DNA from: a virus
IMG/VR virus record: IMGVR_UViG_3300014499_000017
Coordinates: 1 to 33,688 of that record
Direction: 5' to 3' (one strand)
Length of the DNA: 33,688 nucleotides
Within the stretch, counting starts at the first letter, position 1, and every line of letters begins with the position of its first letter. This document shows, in pieces, positions 1 through 8,304 of this stretch. The notes beneath the pieces are model-generated. The model was given only the letters and a program-made list of their open reading frames with translations. It ran no database searches and was not told the origin of the DNA. Position numbers and translations under genes: made by a program.

Positions 1-2133
1 ACCGGAAATGTTAACTCTATTACTGGATTTCCAGTAGCATCATTTGCAGTAGGCCAGTCATTTTCTATAGGAACCCAAATATATACGATAATTAGTGCCA
101 CCGCCGGTGTTCAGGCTATGCTAGCTACAAGTGGATCTGGAACATTTAACATAAGCACTGGAGCATATACTTTTACAGGAGCTCCTGCATTAACAACTAT
201 ATTTTTCTATCCTGGATTACCGGTAATGGGATTAACTCAATACGAATCAGGAGCTATAAATAATCATCCAAGCTACGGTTTTGATACTAGATTTGCATAT
301 ACTTTTACAGGAGGTGCTTGGGCGCGTTCTGGAACCGCTATATGGAAAGGTACCAATTTAAACTATTTTTGGGCGACTAATTGGGAAGGCTCAGTAACAG
401 CGGCATCTTCACCTCCGATTATGTTTGTTACTAATTTTAATGCTACTGTCGGACCTTCTCCTCAGCCATCCGCTACCGATGATCCAATATGGTATTTTGA
501 CGGCACAACTTGGTATAGTTTGCCTGGTACTTTGGCATCCACTAGAGGATTCTTTTTCTTGCCTAGTTATGGCGGATCACCGCAAGCAGCTTATACCGGT
601 CCATTCGTTCAAACAGCGCTTATTATTGTTGCCTTTAAAGATCGTTTATTACTTTTAAATACAATAGAAAATGATAATAGTACTACCAATGCAGGCAGCG
701 GTATAACTACTCAATACAAAAATAGATGTCGTTATTCATTTAATGGTAGCCCACTTGCCAGAAATGCCTGGTACGAACCAAATACTAGTGATACAGGAGT
801 TGGTGCTACTCTCAATAATAATATTGCTGCTGGAGCCGGATATATCGATGCAACAACAGAAGAGGGAATAATTAGTGCTGAATTTATTAAAGATCGTCTG
901 ATTGTATATTTTGAACGTTCTACATGGGAATTGGTTTATACAGGAAATGAAATATTGCCGTTTTTGTGGCAAAAAATTAATACAGAACTTGGATCCCAAG
1001 GTACTTTTTCCACGGTTGCCTTCGATAAAGACGTTCTTACAATTGGTAATACCGGAGTTCACGCATGTAGTGGTGCTAACGTAATTCGTGTAGATACCAA
1101 AATACCACAAAAAATATTTGATTCATTTGAAACTAAAAATAGCGCTCCTGCTAGAATTGCTGGAATAAGAGATTATTTCACTGAATTAGTTTATTGGTCA
1201 TATTTAGATACTTCAGCCGTTAATCAAAATTTCCCTAATCAATTATTGGTATTTAATTATCAAAACGGATCATGGGCAGTGAATGATGATTGTTTTACTG
1301 CTTTTGGATATTTCGAACAACAAACAGATTTAACATGGGCATCTTCATCGCCATTAACATGGCAACAGTTTAATGCTTCCTGGATTGATAATATAATTCA
1401 AGCTAACCAAAGACAAATTATTGCCGGTACTCCGGAAGGATTTGTATTGAGAATAGCCTCTGATATATCCAGAAATGCTCCATCTATGCAAATAACAAAT
1501 ATGACAATTCCTAGTACAGTTTATGGTGCTGGATATGTAGATCTACAAGTTATTAACCATAATGTTGCAGTAGATGATTTTGTAGCGATAGAAAATGCAG
1601 TTGGCCTTAATTTACCTATACTTGGATTTTATCAGGTATTTAATGTTATAGATGCTAATAATTTCACGCTATATGCCCCTGATATTTCTGGAACTTATCT
1701 TGGTGGAGGAACTCTTGCGCGTGTTAGTAATATTCAATTTAACACAAAGCAAATCAATCCATATAATAAAGATGATCAGAATTTGTTCTTACAACGTGTA
1801 GATTTTTTGGTGGAAAAAACCAGCAGTGGACAGATAACTGTGGATTATTATCCAAGTGCTACGGAACTTTCAATGATAAGTTCAGGTGAAGCTACTGGTA
1901 CCATTATGGGAACTGGAATTTTAGAAACATTTCCAGCTGATCCACTTATATACCCACTAGAAAACGAACAAGAAAGATTAACACACTCAGTATTTTTCCA
2001 AACCACAGGAAATTGTATTCAGTTAGCATGTTATTTAACTCCAGCACAGCTGTCTAATGGTCAAATTGCATGGTCAGATTTCCAACTTGATGGTTTAATT
2101 TTAGTTACATGTCGCGCAGGGAGATTCCAATAA
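1..2133 (+). CDS. Tail hub / packaged-DNA stabilisation-type protein, C-terminal part
   Basis: The reading frame is open from base 1, so the start lies outside this end; the ATG at 118 is internal. The visible 710 residues are rich in beta-strand, aromatic and Asn/Gly residues and have no signal peptide. The stretch around ITNMTIPSTVYGAGYVDLQV followed by FYQVFNVIDANNFTLY resembles the FCCH-like beta module seen again in the genes at 29642 and 31272. The matching N-terminus (MAYDKFLIAPFNSGLQTDLR) lies at the other end of the window (33535-33688), directly after adaptor and tail genes. Position after a gp4-like adaptor and size suggest the role of P22 gp10, the hub that closes the portal channel; this is inferred from synteny, not a motif. 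The stop overlaps the next start (TAATG). Sure that it is a virion gene, less sure of its exact role. Confidence 0.6.
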   Translation, partial: TGNVNSITGFPVASFAVGQSFSIGTQIYTIISATAGVQAMLATSGSGTFNISTGAYTFTGAPALTTIFFYPGLPVMGLTQYESGAINNHPSYGFDTRFAYTFTGGAWARSGTAIWKGTNLNYFWATNWEGSVTAASSPPIMFVTNFNATVGPSPQPSATDDPIWYFDGTTWYSLPGTLASTRGFFFLPSYGGSPQAAYTGPFVQTALIIVAFKDRLLLLNTIENDNSTTNAGSGITTQYKNRCRYSFNGSPLARNAWYEPNTSDTGVGATLNNNIAAGAGYIDATTEEGIISAEFIKDRLIVYFERSTWELVYTGNEILPFLWQKINTELGSQGTFSTVAFDKDVLTIGNTGVHACSGANVIRVDTKIPQKIFDSFETKNSAPARIAGIRDYFTELVYWSYLDTSAVNQNFPNQLLVFNYQNGSWAVNDDCFTAFGYFEQQTDLTWASSSPLTWQQFNASWIDNIIQANQRQIIAGTPEGFVLRIASDISRNAPSMQITNMTIPSTVYGAGYVDLQVINHNVAVDDFVAIENAVGLNLPILGFYQVFNVIDANNFTLYAPDISGTYLGGGTLARVSNIQFNTKQINPYNKDDQNLFLQRVDFLVEKTSSGQITVDYYPSATELSMISSGEATGTIMGTGILETFPADPLIYPLENEQERLTHSVFFQTTGNCIQLACYLTPAQLSNGQIAWSDFQLDGLILVTCRAGRFQ

Positions 2134-2675
2134 TGGCTAGATCGTCGCAATATGGTAGTTTTGTAGCTACTACAAATGTATGGGATGTATCTCAAATACT
2201 CCAAGTGGATGTTAATACTCCTGAATTTAAACAATTATTGGTACGACTTTATCAAAACATTAACGATATAGTTAATATCCTTAATAAAAAAGATACAGGA
2301 ATGTATAATAATGCCTTTGAAATAGTTAATGGGCAATTATGGTTCTCTAATCCCAATAATAATTCCAGCACAGCAGCTAATCCATCTCTTAGACAAGTTT
2401 TTAGAACTGTAGTTAATTTTGGAGCTTTGCCTAATACAGGCACTACTTCTGTGCCCCACAATATTACCGTTACTGCTGCGACAACATTCACGAGAATTTA
2501 TGGTACTTCTAGTGACACTACTGATTTGGATTATATTCCATTACCATATGCTAGTGCCAGCGGAACTACTAATGTAGAATTATATGTTGATAATACTAAT
2601 GTTAATATTATTACCGCTTCGGATAGATCCAGTTTTAATATTACCTATATAATCCTTGAGTACATCCAGAGCTGA
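2133..2675 (+). CDS. Small virion-associated protein (function unknown)
   Basis: A 180-residue protein starting MARSSQYGSFVATTNVWDV. I chose the ATG at 2133 because it overlaps the upstream stop by one base and has AGGGAG before it; an in-frame start at 2109 would lie inside the previous gene. The N-terminal half is helical (VDVNTPEFKQLLVRLYQNIN), which would suit a docking segment on the tail. The C-terminal half is Thr/Ser/Asn-rich beta sequence. It is translationally coupled to the tail hub and followed by a strong terminator, so it is the last gene of the head-tail transcript. A tail tip or needle-base component is plausible. I recognise no catalytic motif. Confidence 0.7.
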   Translation: MARSSQYGSFVATTNVWDVSQILQVDVNTPEFKQLLVRLYQNINDIVNILNKKDTGMYNNAFEIVNGQLWFSNPNNNSSTAANPSLRQVFRTVVNFGALPNTGTTSVPHNITVTAATTFTRIYGTSSDTTDLDYIPLPYASASGTTNVELYVDNTNVNIITASDRSSFNITYIILEYIQS

Positions 2676-2716
2676 TGATATTCTTATTTTGACTACTACT
2701 CTCTCCTTTTTTATGG

Positions 2717-2748
2717 GTACCGAGACACTATCTCTCGGTACTCTTTTT
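2717..2748 (+). terminator. Intrinsic terminator after the tail hub operon
   Basis: A 9-bp perfect stem (GTACCGAGA with TCTCGGTAC, 7-nt loop) is followed directly by TCTTTTT. It sits between the rightward structural operon and the convergent leftward gene at 2772-3053. The opposite strand has no U tract after the stem, so it acts mainly rightward. Confidence 0.85.
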
Positions 2749-2771
2749 GTTAGCAAATCCCACTTAAACAC

Positions 2772-3053
2772 TCAACATTTTTCAAAGTGAATTATAAGTG
2801 ATACTAATGCAGTTAAGCCGCTAGCTATTACTGCAGAAATTGCTACTAAACGAGCTTTTTGTAATTTATTTTTACGTTCTTCTTTGGCGTTTTCTAATTC
2901 TTCAGTGTTATGTTTTGGGCTATCAATATTAATTACTATGGTCTCACCGGAATTAGATCGTTGATGATGTTTTTGTGGTATAATTCTTTGATTTTCCATG
3001 GCAAAAGTTAAACATGGAATCAACATTGTTAAGATAAGTATATTGAATTTCAT
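2772..3053 (-). CDS. Small secreted/membrane protein, signal peptide plus C-terminal TM segment
   Basis: A 93-residue protein on the minus strand inside an otherwise rightward structural region. The start at 3053 has a near-ideal GGGAGG five bases upstream; longer in-frame starts lack this. Residues 1-18 (MKFNILILTMLIPCLTFA) form a Sec signal peptide with a plausible cleavage before MENQ. A polar region follows, then a charged helix (ELENAKEERKNKLQKA) and a hydrophobic segment (AISAVIASGLTALVSLIIHF) near the C-terminus ending in Cys. A minus-strand TATAAT at 3090-3095 could be its -10 box. Opposite orientation and its own promoter suggest a moron-type gene. A lysis role (holin or spanin-like) fits the topology but no family motif supports it. 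Confidence 0.65.
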   Translation of the reverse strand: MKFNILILTMLIPCLTFAMENQRIIPQKHHQRSNSGETIVINIDSPKHNTEELENAKEERKNKLQKARLVAISAVIASGLTALVSLIIHFEKC

Positions 3054-3136
3054 TTTGCCTCCCAAAAGTAACAAAATTGTTCTATATATATTATAGTGAT
3101 TAAAAAAGTATAAACCTAAATTTTGAGGGTGAAATA

Positions 3137-3865
3137 ATGGCGAATTTTGGAAGTGGGGCACTAGGTGCTCTTGGTGGCGCAGCAAGTGGAGCCAAACTCG
3201 GTTCTTTTTTTCCGGGAATTGGAACCGGTATTGGGGCTGCTGCTGGAGGCTTAATTGGGGGTCTTTCTGGATTGTTCTCCGGAGGAAATAATTCATCCCG
3301 TCCAAATAGTAATAACATGATGCAACAAGGCCAATCAGGAACAGCTGGATTACCAGGACAATTCGCTCAATTACAGAAATTTAATCCTCAACAAATTAGT
3401 GCCATTAATCAACTCTTATCAATGGGACTAGGCGGCTTACAAAATCCATATGAAGGATTTGAACCTATAGAACAACAAGCTCGCCAAAATTTCCAAACCC
3501 AAACAGTTCCATCTATCGCTGAAAGATTCACTTCATTAGGTAGTGGCGCTCAAAGATCATCTGCTTTTGCTGGTGCTGTAGGACAAGCTGGAGCTGGATT
3601 AGATACTGGATTGGCCGCTCTAAGATCTCAATATGGAATGCAAAATAGAAATCAATTAGCTCAACTTTTAGGTCTTGGTTTGACTCCTCAGTTTGAGAAT
3701 TTACATGTTCCAGAACGCGCTGGATTCTGGGAATCAGCAGCTCCAGGGATTGGAAACGCTCTTGGTGTAGCCGGTTCATTAGCCGGATTATACGCAGGCC
3801 AAAAAGCATATAATTATTTCTATCCACAAAATCCGGCAGCTGAATCATCTGGCAATGAATTATAA
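3137..3865 (+). CDS. Probable ejection / internal virion protein
   Basis: A 242-residue protein with GAGGGTGA before the ATG. Residues 1-50 are almost all Gly, Ala, Ser, Leu and Phe (GALGALGGAASGAKLG; GIGTGIGAAAGGLIGGLSGL), a glycine-zipper-like membrane-active segment. The middle is Gln-rich and helical (PGQFAQLQKFNPQQISAINQ). A second Gly/Ala segment lies near the C-terminus (GIGNALGVAGSLAGLYAGQK). This composition is typical of proteins ejected with phage DNA that line or cross the host envelope, such as P22 gp7/gp20 and microvirus pilot proteins. It is followed nine bases later by a second protein of similar character. Function is inferred from composition and position. Confidence 0.6.
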   Translation: MANFGSGALGALGGAASGAKLGSFFPGIGTGIGAAAGGLIGGLSGLFSGGNNSSRPNSNNMMQQGQSGTAGLPGQFAQLQKFNPQQISAINQLLSMGLGGLQNPYEGFEPIEQQARQNFQTQTVPSIAERFTSLGSGAQRSSAFAGAVGQAGAGLDTGLAALRSQYGMQNRNQLAQLLGLGLTPQFENLHVPERAGFWESAAPGIGNALGVAGSLAGLYAGQKAYNYFYPQNPAAESSGNEL

Positions 3866-3874
3866 GGAGATATA

Positions 3875-5602
3875 ATGGTACAAATAATAAATAGAAATCC
3901 TGGGATATTAGCTGGACTTGGTTCTGGATTTGGGCAAGGTCTAGGGAATAGCCTTGAAAAATTAGCTAATTTTAAGATAAATCAGCTACAAGAACGTCAT
4001 AATTTAGATCAAACCGCTAAAGGACTACAAAATTTACCTGGATTGAATCTAAATGAACAACAATCTCAAGAACTGGCGTATTTAGCGCAGAATAATCCCA
4101 CATTATTCAACTCATTTATAAATCAACATGTTAAGCAAAAGCAATTAGCTAGTGAACGTCAGGCTGTTGAGAGACTTCATGGTAAAGATATCGCCGCACT
4201 TTCTCCCGCCGATAGAAGAGAATACATTAAGAGCTCTTTAAGGCCGACAACTTTATGGGAAGGTTTATCTTCTGTATTTACAGGAGTTCCGTCACAATCG
4301 AATGCCCAAGCGAATATTCCTCAAGCATATGAAACTCCATCTGGAGAACAACAACTAACGACCCAGCAAGCGTATAATATGGAACGTGAACGTGTTAAAC
4401 AAGAACCGTATTTAAAATCGAGCTTTGGAAACTTACTGGGACAATTAGCCACTAAAGGCGCAGAAGGTTTGGGTGAAGGAGTGACTAATGTCGCTGCATT
4501 ACCATTCAACTTAGCCAATTTAGTATCTGGCGGAAAGATTGCAGTTCCTGAAGCAGTACAAAGCTTACAGAAATTACCAAAACAAGTAGTCGAGCAATTA
4601 ACTGGCGGCCAATTCAAACCACAAACCGAAACAGAAAAGACGATTGGTAATACTGTTTCAGATATTGCATCTATTTTATCCCCTAGCGCATTTCTTGGTG
4701 CAGTTGGAAAGGGCGCCAAATTATTAGGAAAAAGCACTCCTTGGGTTAATGCAGTATCTAAATTTTTGGATGTTACTCCAAAAGCGGCAGCCAAAATTGC
4801 CGCAGGTGGAAATGTAGCTCAATGGTTGACTAAGCAAGCCGGAGCTAGTGAAGGCGTGCAACAGGCAGCTAAAATAGGCACAATGTTGGCAATTCCTATT
4901 GTTGGTACTAAATTTGCTGCTGGAAAAGTTTCTGAGTTAGGAAATACTATAAGACAAGCCATTCCTGAAGAGTTAAATGAATCTTCATCCACTCTTTTTA
5001 ATGAAATGGGCGATTTATATAATCGAGTTTCAAAAGCGCCAAGTTCTGAAATTAAAGATGTATTAATAGAAAATATTGAAGCATTATATACTAATAAATT
5101 CCCAGTAGGAAAACTTTGGGATTTTAAACAAATATTAGAACAATCAATAAAAGATCCAGATATTGCCAAGTCGGTACGTAGTATTTATCCTGATATTTCG
5201 AAAACCATTAATAATACTATTCTCAAAGCAAGCAATAAGGTTCCAGAACTCAGACAATTAATATCTGATTATAATGAACTATCGAATGGTCTTAATCAAA
5301 CATCAATCATACAAAATTTTGTAAATAGATATGTTTTAATGAGAAACTTCGACCCTGTGACCAGAGCTTTATATGCAAGCGTCTCTGCCGCTGGACTTGG
5401 CACTCGAACTGCGGCTGTTTTACCAGCATTAGGAGCCGCTATGACTTTAGGTGAAGCAGAAAAATTCCTAAAATTAACATTTAAAAGTCCTGCTTTTAGG
5501 CGTCTTTATGGCGACATAACCAATGCAGCTTTACTTGGTGAAGTTAATATTGTTAAGAGCGATATGAATAAATTGGATAAAATCATTAAAAAAGAAAAAT
5601 AA
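3875..5602 (+). CDS. Probable large ejection / internal virion protein
   Basis: A 575-residue protein with AAGGAG upstream, co-transcribed with the preceding ejection-type gene. It starts with a Gly-rich segment (GILAGLGSGFGQGLGNSLEK) followed by a Gln/Asn-rich helical region. Several Ala/Gly/Leu hydrophobic stretches occur in the middle (GNLLGQLATKGAEGLGEG; LSPSAFLGAVGKGAKLLGK; AAKIGTMLAIPIVGTKFAAG) and near the end (LYASVSAAGLGTRTAAVLPA). The end is Lys-rich. No transglycosylase or peptidase motif is evident. It most likely enters the cell with the DNA and forms part of a trans-envelope channel. A second terminator-like structure lies downstream. Confidence 0.6.
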   Translation: MVQIINRNPGILAGLGSGFGQGLGNSLEKLANFKINQLQERHNLDQTAKGLQNLPGLNLNEQQSQELAYLAQNNPTLFNSFINQHVKQKQLASERQAVERLHGKDIAALSPADRREYIKSSLRPTTLWEGLSSVFTGVPSQSNAQANIPQAYETPSGEQQLTTQQAYNMERERVKQEPYLKSSFGNLLGQLATKGAEGLGEGVTNVAALPFNLANLVSGGKIAVPEAVQSLQKLPKQVVEQLTGGQFKPQTETEKTIGNTVSDIASILSPSAFLGAVGKGAKLLGKSTPWVNAVSKFLDVTPKAAAKIAAGGNVAQWLTKQAGASEGVQQAAKIGTMLAIPIVGTKFAAGKVSELGNTIRQAIPEELNESSSTLFNEMGDLYNRVSKAPSSEIKDVLIENIEALYTNKFPVGKLWDFKQILEQSIKDPDIAKSVRSIYPDISKTINNTILKASNKVPELRQLISDYNELSNGLNQTSIIQNFVNRYVLMRNFDPVTRALYASVSAAGLGTRTAAVLPALGAAMTLGEAEKFLKLTFKSPAFRRLYGDITNAALLGEVNIVKSDMNKLDKIIKKEK

Positions 5603-5633
5603 AATATTTTTCATAGACCTAAATTTATTAATA

Positions 5634-5675
5634 TGATCTTAAGACAATATCCCATCAGGTATCCTCTTAAGATCA
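5634..5675. repeat. 11-bp perfect inverted repeat downstream of ejection genes
   Basis: TGATCTTAAGA (5634-5644) and its exact complement (5665-5675) flank a 20-nt loop. No U tract follows, so it may protect or process the mRNA 3' end rather than terminate it. The gap 5603-5808 otherwise holds only a short GC-rich hairpin with five Ts (5785-5800), a weak rightward terminator candidate. I see no gene in it. Confidence 0.6.
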
Positions 5676-5808
5676 CTCCCATATAATATTGTAGATTACA
5701 AAATAGATGTATGCTCAATCCCTTATAAGTACCACAGTAATCGCAGTATATTGTATTCATATTGACCCCATTTATTATTTATTTGTCGCGGCGACTTTTT
5801 CTTAATCT

Positions 5809-6066
5809 CTATTTACAACTTGAATATGGAATATTCGTTTTTTCTATCTTATATTTCTTATCGTTTTTTGGTGATCTGTGGAACAATATAAATGCTGACA
5901 ATAATATCGGTGAAGTTATAAAAAACACGTATACAAGGAAGATAAACGGATTATATTTATCTTTTTGTCTGGTCTTTTGATAGCATTTCATACTGCAAAA
6001 TTTAGTAGGAATTTTCTTTCTTCCGCTGGTAAATTCTTTTCCACATTTCAAACAAGCTTTTAACAT
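5809..6066 (-). CDS. Small zinc-finger protein with a transmembrane segment
   Basis: An 85-residue leftward protein. Residues 1-30 carry a treble-clef/zinc-ribbon pattern: CLKCGKEF, then about 15 residues, then FCSMKC. A single hydrophobic segment follows (FIFLVYVFFITSPILLSAFILF, about 40-61), then a Lys-rich tail. The start is preceded by AAAAGGTG and lies 15 bases after the stop of the ribbon-helix-helix gene, so the two form one operon. N-terminal zinc finger plus one membrane helix suggests a membrane-tethered nucleic acid or protein-binding factor. No specific family recognised. Confidence 0.6.
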   Translation of the reverse strand: MLKACLKCGKEFTSGRKKIPTKFCSMKCYQKTRQKDKYNPFIFLVYVFFITSPILLSAFILFHRSPKNDKKYKIEKTNIPYSSCK

Positions 6067-6081
6067 TACTACACCTTTTAG

Positions 6082-6243
6082 TTACTCGTATTTCTTTTCC
6101 CATTCCATTTTAGACATAATGGCCATCAATACGTATTCTGTAATCGTTGTATTTCTATCAATCGCTCTTATTTTTATTTCTTTATGTATTGCTGGATCTA
6201 TATTTAGAACCAATCTCTTAAGTTTTTTCTTTTCATCTACCAT
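6082..6243 (-). CDS. Ribbon-helix-helix (Arc/MetJ-type) DNA-binding protein
   Basis: A 53-residue leftward gene. The sequence KKLKRLVLNIDPAIHKEIKI followed by RAIDRNTTITEYVLMAIM fits the RHH fold. A basic beta strand with alternating residues (RLVLNI) comes first, then helix A (PAIHKEIKIRAID), a turn, and helix B (TITEYVLMAIMSKM). AAGGGG lies seven bases before the ATG. Two-strand dimers of this fold bind short palindromes, and a perfect 14-bp palindrome lies 27 bp upstream at 6271-6284. Expected role: a small repressor controlling itself, the zinc-finger gene downstream of it, and possibly the divergent fibre gene. It overlaps an unsupported rightward frame (6119-6355) that lacks a ribosome binding site. 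Confidence 0.75.
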   Translation of the reverse strand: MVDEKKKLKRLVLNIDPAIHKEIKIRAIDRNTTITEYVLMAIMSKMEWEKKYE

Positions 6244-6270
6244 GTTTACCCCTTATATCTCATGCACATA

Positions 6271-6284
6271 TATACAATTGTATA
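6271..6284. promoter_or_regulatory. Palindromic operator candidate for the RHH protein
   Basis: TATACAATTGTATA is a perfect 14-bp palindrome in the divergent region between the RHH gene and the first fibre gene. On the minus strand it sits between TTACTT and TATATA (17-bp spacing), so a bound repressor would block that promoter. Size and position fit an RHH operator. Binding is inferred. Confidence 0.5.
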
Positions 6285-6298
6285 CGAAATTAAGTAAT

Positions 6299-6327
6299 TT
6301 GCAAGTGAAACCTTTATGTGTTTTACT
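6299..6327 (+). promoter_or_regulatory. Possible promoter for the fibre cluster
   Basis: TTGCAA and TTTACT are separated by 17 bp, about 35 bp upstream of the first fibre start. Both boxes deviate from consensus at two positions. It diverges from the RHH promoter. Confidence 0.35.
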
Positions 6328-6363
6328 GAAAATAATTTTAAAATGCTCAAATTAGGAGAAAAC

Positions 6364-7626
6364 ATGGCTGGAAAACAATATATTAATGTTGGATATTCTT
6401 TAGGACAAGGTCCATTGACGCAATTGGCTCAGGCACCTATAATTGCCAAGAGAAATCCAACTACAAGTGACTTTGCTCCACTTGGAACTTTGTGGGTTAA
6501 CGTACCTAGTAATTTATTTTATATACTAACTTCTATAGTAAGTAATTCCGCTACTTGGACATCCCAATCAAGTGGAACATTTACTTCTATTACAGTGACT
6601 ACCGGACCTAATGATATTGAAGGTACAACGACCATAAATACCACTTCAGCAGCAGCTACTACGATCGGTAATGGTACTGGCGCTCTGACTTTAATTGGTG
6701 GCGCTGGAGGCATTTCTCTTGTTGGTGGTGGCGGAGCTATTGGAATTGGAAATGATGCTGCTGCTAATTCAATTACTATAGGTAATACAAATACTACAAC
6801 TGGTGTTGTAATAGATGTTGGAACTGGAAACTTTGTTTTAGATGGAGTTGCCGCTTCAACTTATAGTATTGCTCCTAGTACAACGACTGGAACAATAACA
6901 CTTGGCGGAACTGCTCAAAGTGGCAATATAGTTCTTGGTTCATCTTCAGCTACAAACACTCTAGCTATAGGTTCAGGCGCTGGGGCTACTACAGTTAATA
7001 TAGCTAACGGAGTTACTGGGAACACTATTTCTATTGGTAATGGTATAAATACTGGTGCTCAAGTGGTTAATATTGCTGGTGGTGCTGCGGGTGCTAACTC
7101 TACAGTTAATATACTTTCTGGAAATGCTTCTGCTGGAACACAGACATTAAACTTAGCTACTGGAACCGGTGGAAAAACCGTTCATATTGCTGATGCTGCT
7201 GCATTAAACGTAGTTACGATTGGGTCAGTATCTTCAAGTTCTTCAACAACTATAAAAGGTGGAACCGGTGGAATTGTTCTTACTCCTACTGGTGGTAATA
7301 TTTCAGTTGCTCCTAGTGTTTCTACAGCCCAAGTAACCTTAAGTCCAACGCTAAATGCTAGACTTGGATCTATTTTGGTAGACGGAACTAATGCTACTAC
7401 AAAAATAACGGCTGCAAGCACTTTAACATTTGCTATAAGTAACTCTACTGTTTTAGCAACTTCAATAGTATTTGCAACAGTTACATCTGTTGAAGCTATA
7501 GCTAACGTTAAATTATCTATTACAGCTATAGAAGTAGCTGCATCTACATTATCTCTTATAATTTCAAATTCCGGTGGCTCAAATACTGGCGGAAATTATA
7601 ATATTAATTTCTGGGTATTAAATTAA
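6364..7626 (+). CDS. Fibre-like virion protein with beta-repeat shaft
   Basis: A 420-residue protein. TTAGGAGAAAAC before ATG 6364 decides the start; the frame extends upstream to 6316 without support. Residues about 20-65 (IIAKRNPTTSDFAPLGTLWV, then NLFYILTSIV and ATWTSQ) match the N-terminal pattern of the fibre at 10301 and probably anchor the protein to the virion. The rest is a long low-complexity array of Gly/Thr/Ser/Asn/Ile repeats in which IGNG, VNIA, ITLGG and NIVLGS recur about every 12-16 residues, typical of a trimeric beta-helical shaft. The C-terminus is a short beta tip (SLIISNSGGSNTGGNYNINF). Receptor contact is likely. A hairpin terminator follows. Confidence 0.7.
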   Translation: MAGKQYINVGYSLGQGPLTQLAQAPIIAKRNPTTSDFAPLGTLWVNVPSNLFYILTSIVSNSATWTSQSSGTFTSITVTTGPNDIEGTTTINTTSAAATTIGNGTGALTLIGGAGGISLVGGGGAIGIGNDAAANSITIGNTNTTTGVVIDVGTGNFVLDGVAASTYSIAPSTTTGTITLGGTAQSGNIVLGSSSATNTLAIGSGAGATTVNIANGVTGNTISIGNGINTGAQVVNIAGGAAGANSTVNILSGNASAGTQTLNLATGTGGKTVHIADAAALNVVTIGSVSSSSSTTIKGGTGGIVLTPTGGNISVAPSVSTAQVTLSPTLNARLGSILVDGTNATTKITAASTLTFAISNSTVLATSIVFATVTSVEAIANVKLSITAIEVAASTLSLIISNSGGSNTGGNYNINFWVLN

Positions 7627-7643
7627 TAATTGATATCTTAATG

Positions 7644-7673
7644 GTAGAAGAGGATTTTTCCTCTTCTACTTTG
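7644..7673 (+). terminator. Hairpin terminator or attenuator inside the fibre cluster
   Basis: An 11-bp perfect stem (GTAGAAGAGGA with TCCTCTTCTAC) with a TTTT loop, followed by only TTTGT. The short U tract suggests partial termination, lowering expression of the genes downstream relative to the first fibre. Confidence 0.6.
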
Positions 7674-7709
7674 TATAACATTAAAATTTAATTATTTTTA
7701 GGAGACATT

Positions 7710-7940
7710 ATGGATATCAATTTAAGATCTTATGTTGTCATGGAAGTTAATAAAAACTCACGTTCTTATCAATTTTTAATACCTCTTGGTTCACCATATG
7801 ATGAAGCTGTAGAAACACTAAATGAATTTATTGGTGGCGTGGGTGAATTGAAAAAACAATCCGAAGCACATGCTGAACAAAATAAGCCAGTTGAAGAGTC
7901 TTCAAGTACTGATGCAGAACCCGTTAATAATCAAATCTAG
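7710..7940 (+). CDS. Small acidic protein of the fibre cluster
   Basis: A 76-residue protein preceded by TTTTTAGGAGACATT. The N-terminal 45 residues (LRSYVVMEVNKNSRSYQFLI, then GSPYDEAVETLNEFIGGV) look folded, two strands and a helix. The C-terminal 25 residues are charged and Ser/Glu/Pro-rich, probably disordered. It lies nine bases before the next gene and is part of the fibre operon. An assembly factor or minor structural subunit is possible. No family function known to me. Confidence 0.65.
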   Translation: MDINLRSYVVMEVNKNSRSYQFLIPLGSPYDEAVETLNEFIGGVGELKKQSEAHAEQNKPVEESSSTDAEPVNNQI

Positions 7941-7948
7941 GAGAAAAC

Positions 7949-8296
7949 ATGGCTTCAGCAAATTTAGCGGTCAGGTGGTACTGTGAGCCACTTAGATCTT
8001 TAGCTTTTGGTTCTATATCTAGTAGCTATGCAGCACTTGGAACGGCTTTTGCCAATCCGAGCAGACAAATATATATAGTAAATTATACAGACGTGCTTTT
8101 AACATTTAGTCTTGATGGAACTCACGATCATTTTGTAGTTGCGCCTAATTCACATTTCATTAGTGATATTATGACCAATGCATCTATTGCTGGTGGTTCA
8201 TGGGCAGCAGCTCAAGGCCAAGTAATATATGTTAAGGGCGCTCCTACGGTTAATGCTGTTTATTTATCAACCTTTTATGGCATTGGTGCTTTTTAG
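7949..8296 (+). CDS. Small beta-rich structural protein
   Basis: A 115-residue protein with TAGGAG before ATG 7949. It is rich in beta-prone and aromatic residues (RQIYIVNYTDVLLTFSLDGT; FVVAPNSHFISDIM; GQVIYVKGAPTVNAVYLSTF), with no signal peptide or Cys. The pattern of a loop-displayed jelly-roll fits a virion surface or fibre-associated subunit. It lies between the small acidic gene and the large C1q-tipped fibre with eight-base gaps, so expression is shared. Function not recognised. Confidence 0.6.
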   Translation: MASANLAVRWYCEPLRSLAFGSISSSYAALGTAFANPSRQIYIVNYTDVLLTFSLDGTHDHFVVAPNSHFISDIMTNASIAGGSWAAAQGQVIYVKGAPTVNAVYLSTFYGIGAF

Positions 8297-8304
8297 GAGA
8301 TACT

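Noticed and set aside
5762-5980. Rightward 72-codon frame
   Set aside because: Starts without a ribosome binding site and lies antisense to the better supported zinc-finger gene.
6119-6355. Rightward 78-codon hydrophobic frame
   Set aside because: No ribosome binding site; it is antisense to the RHH gene, which has clear fold and translation signals.
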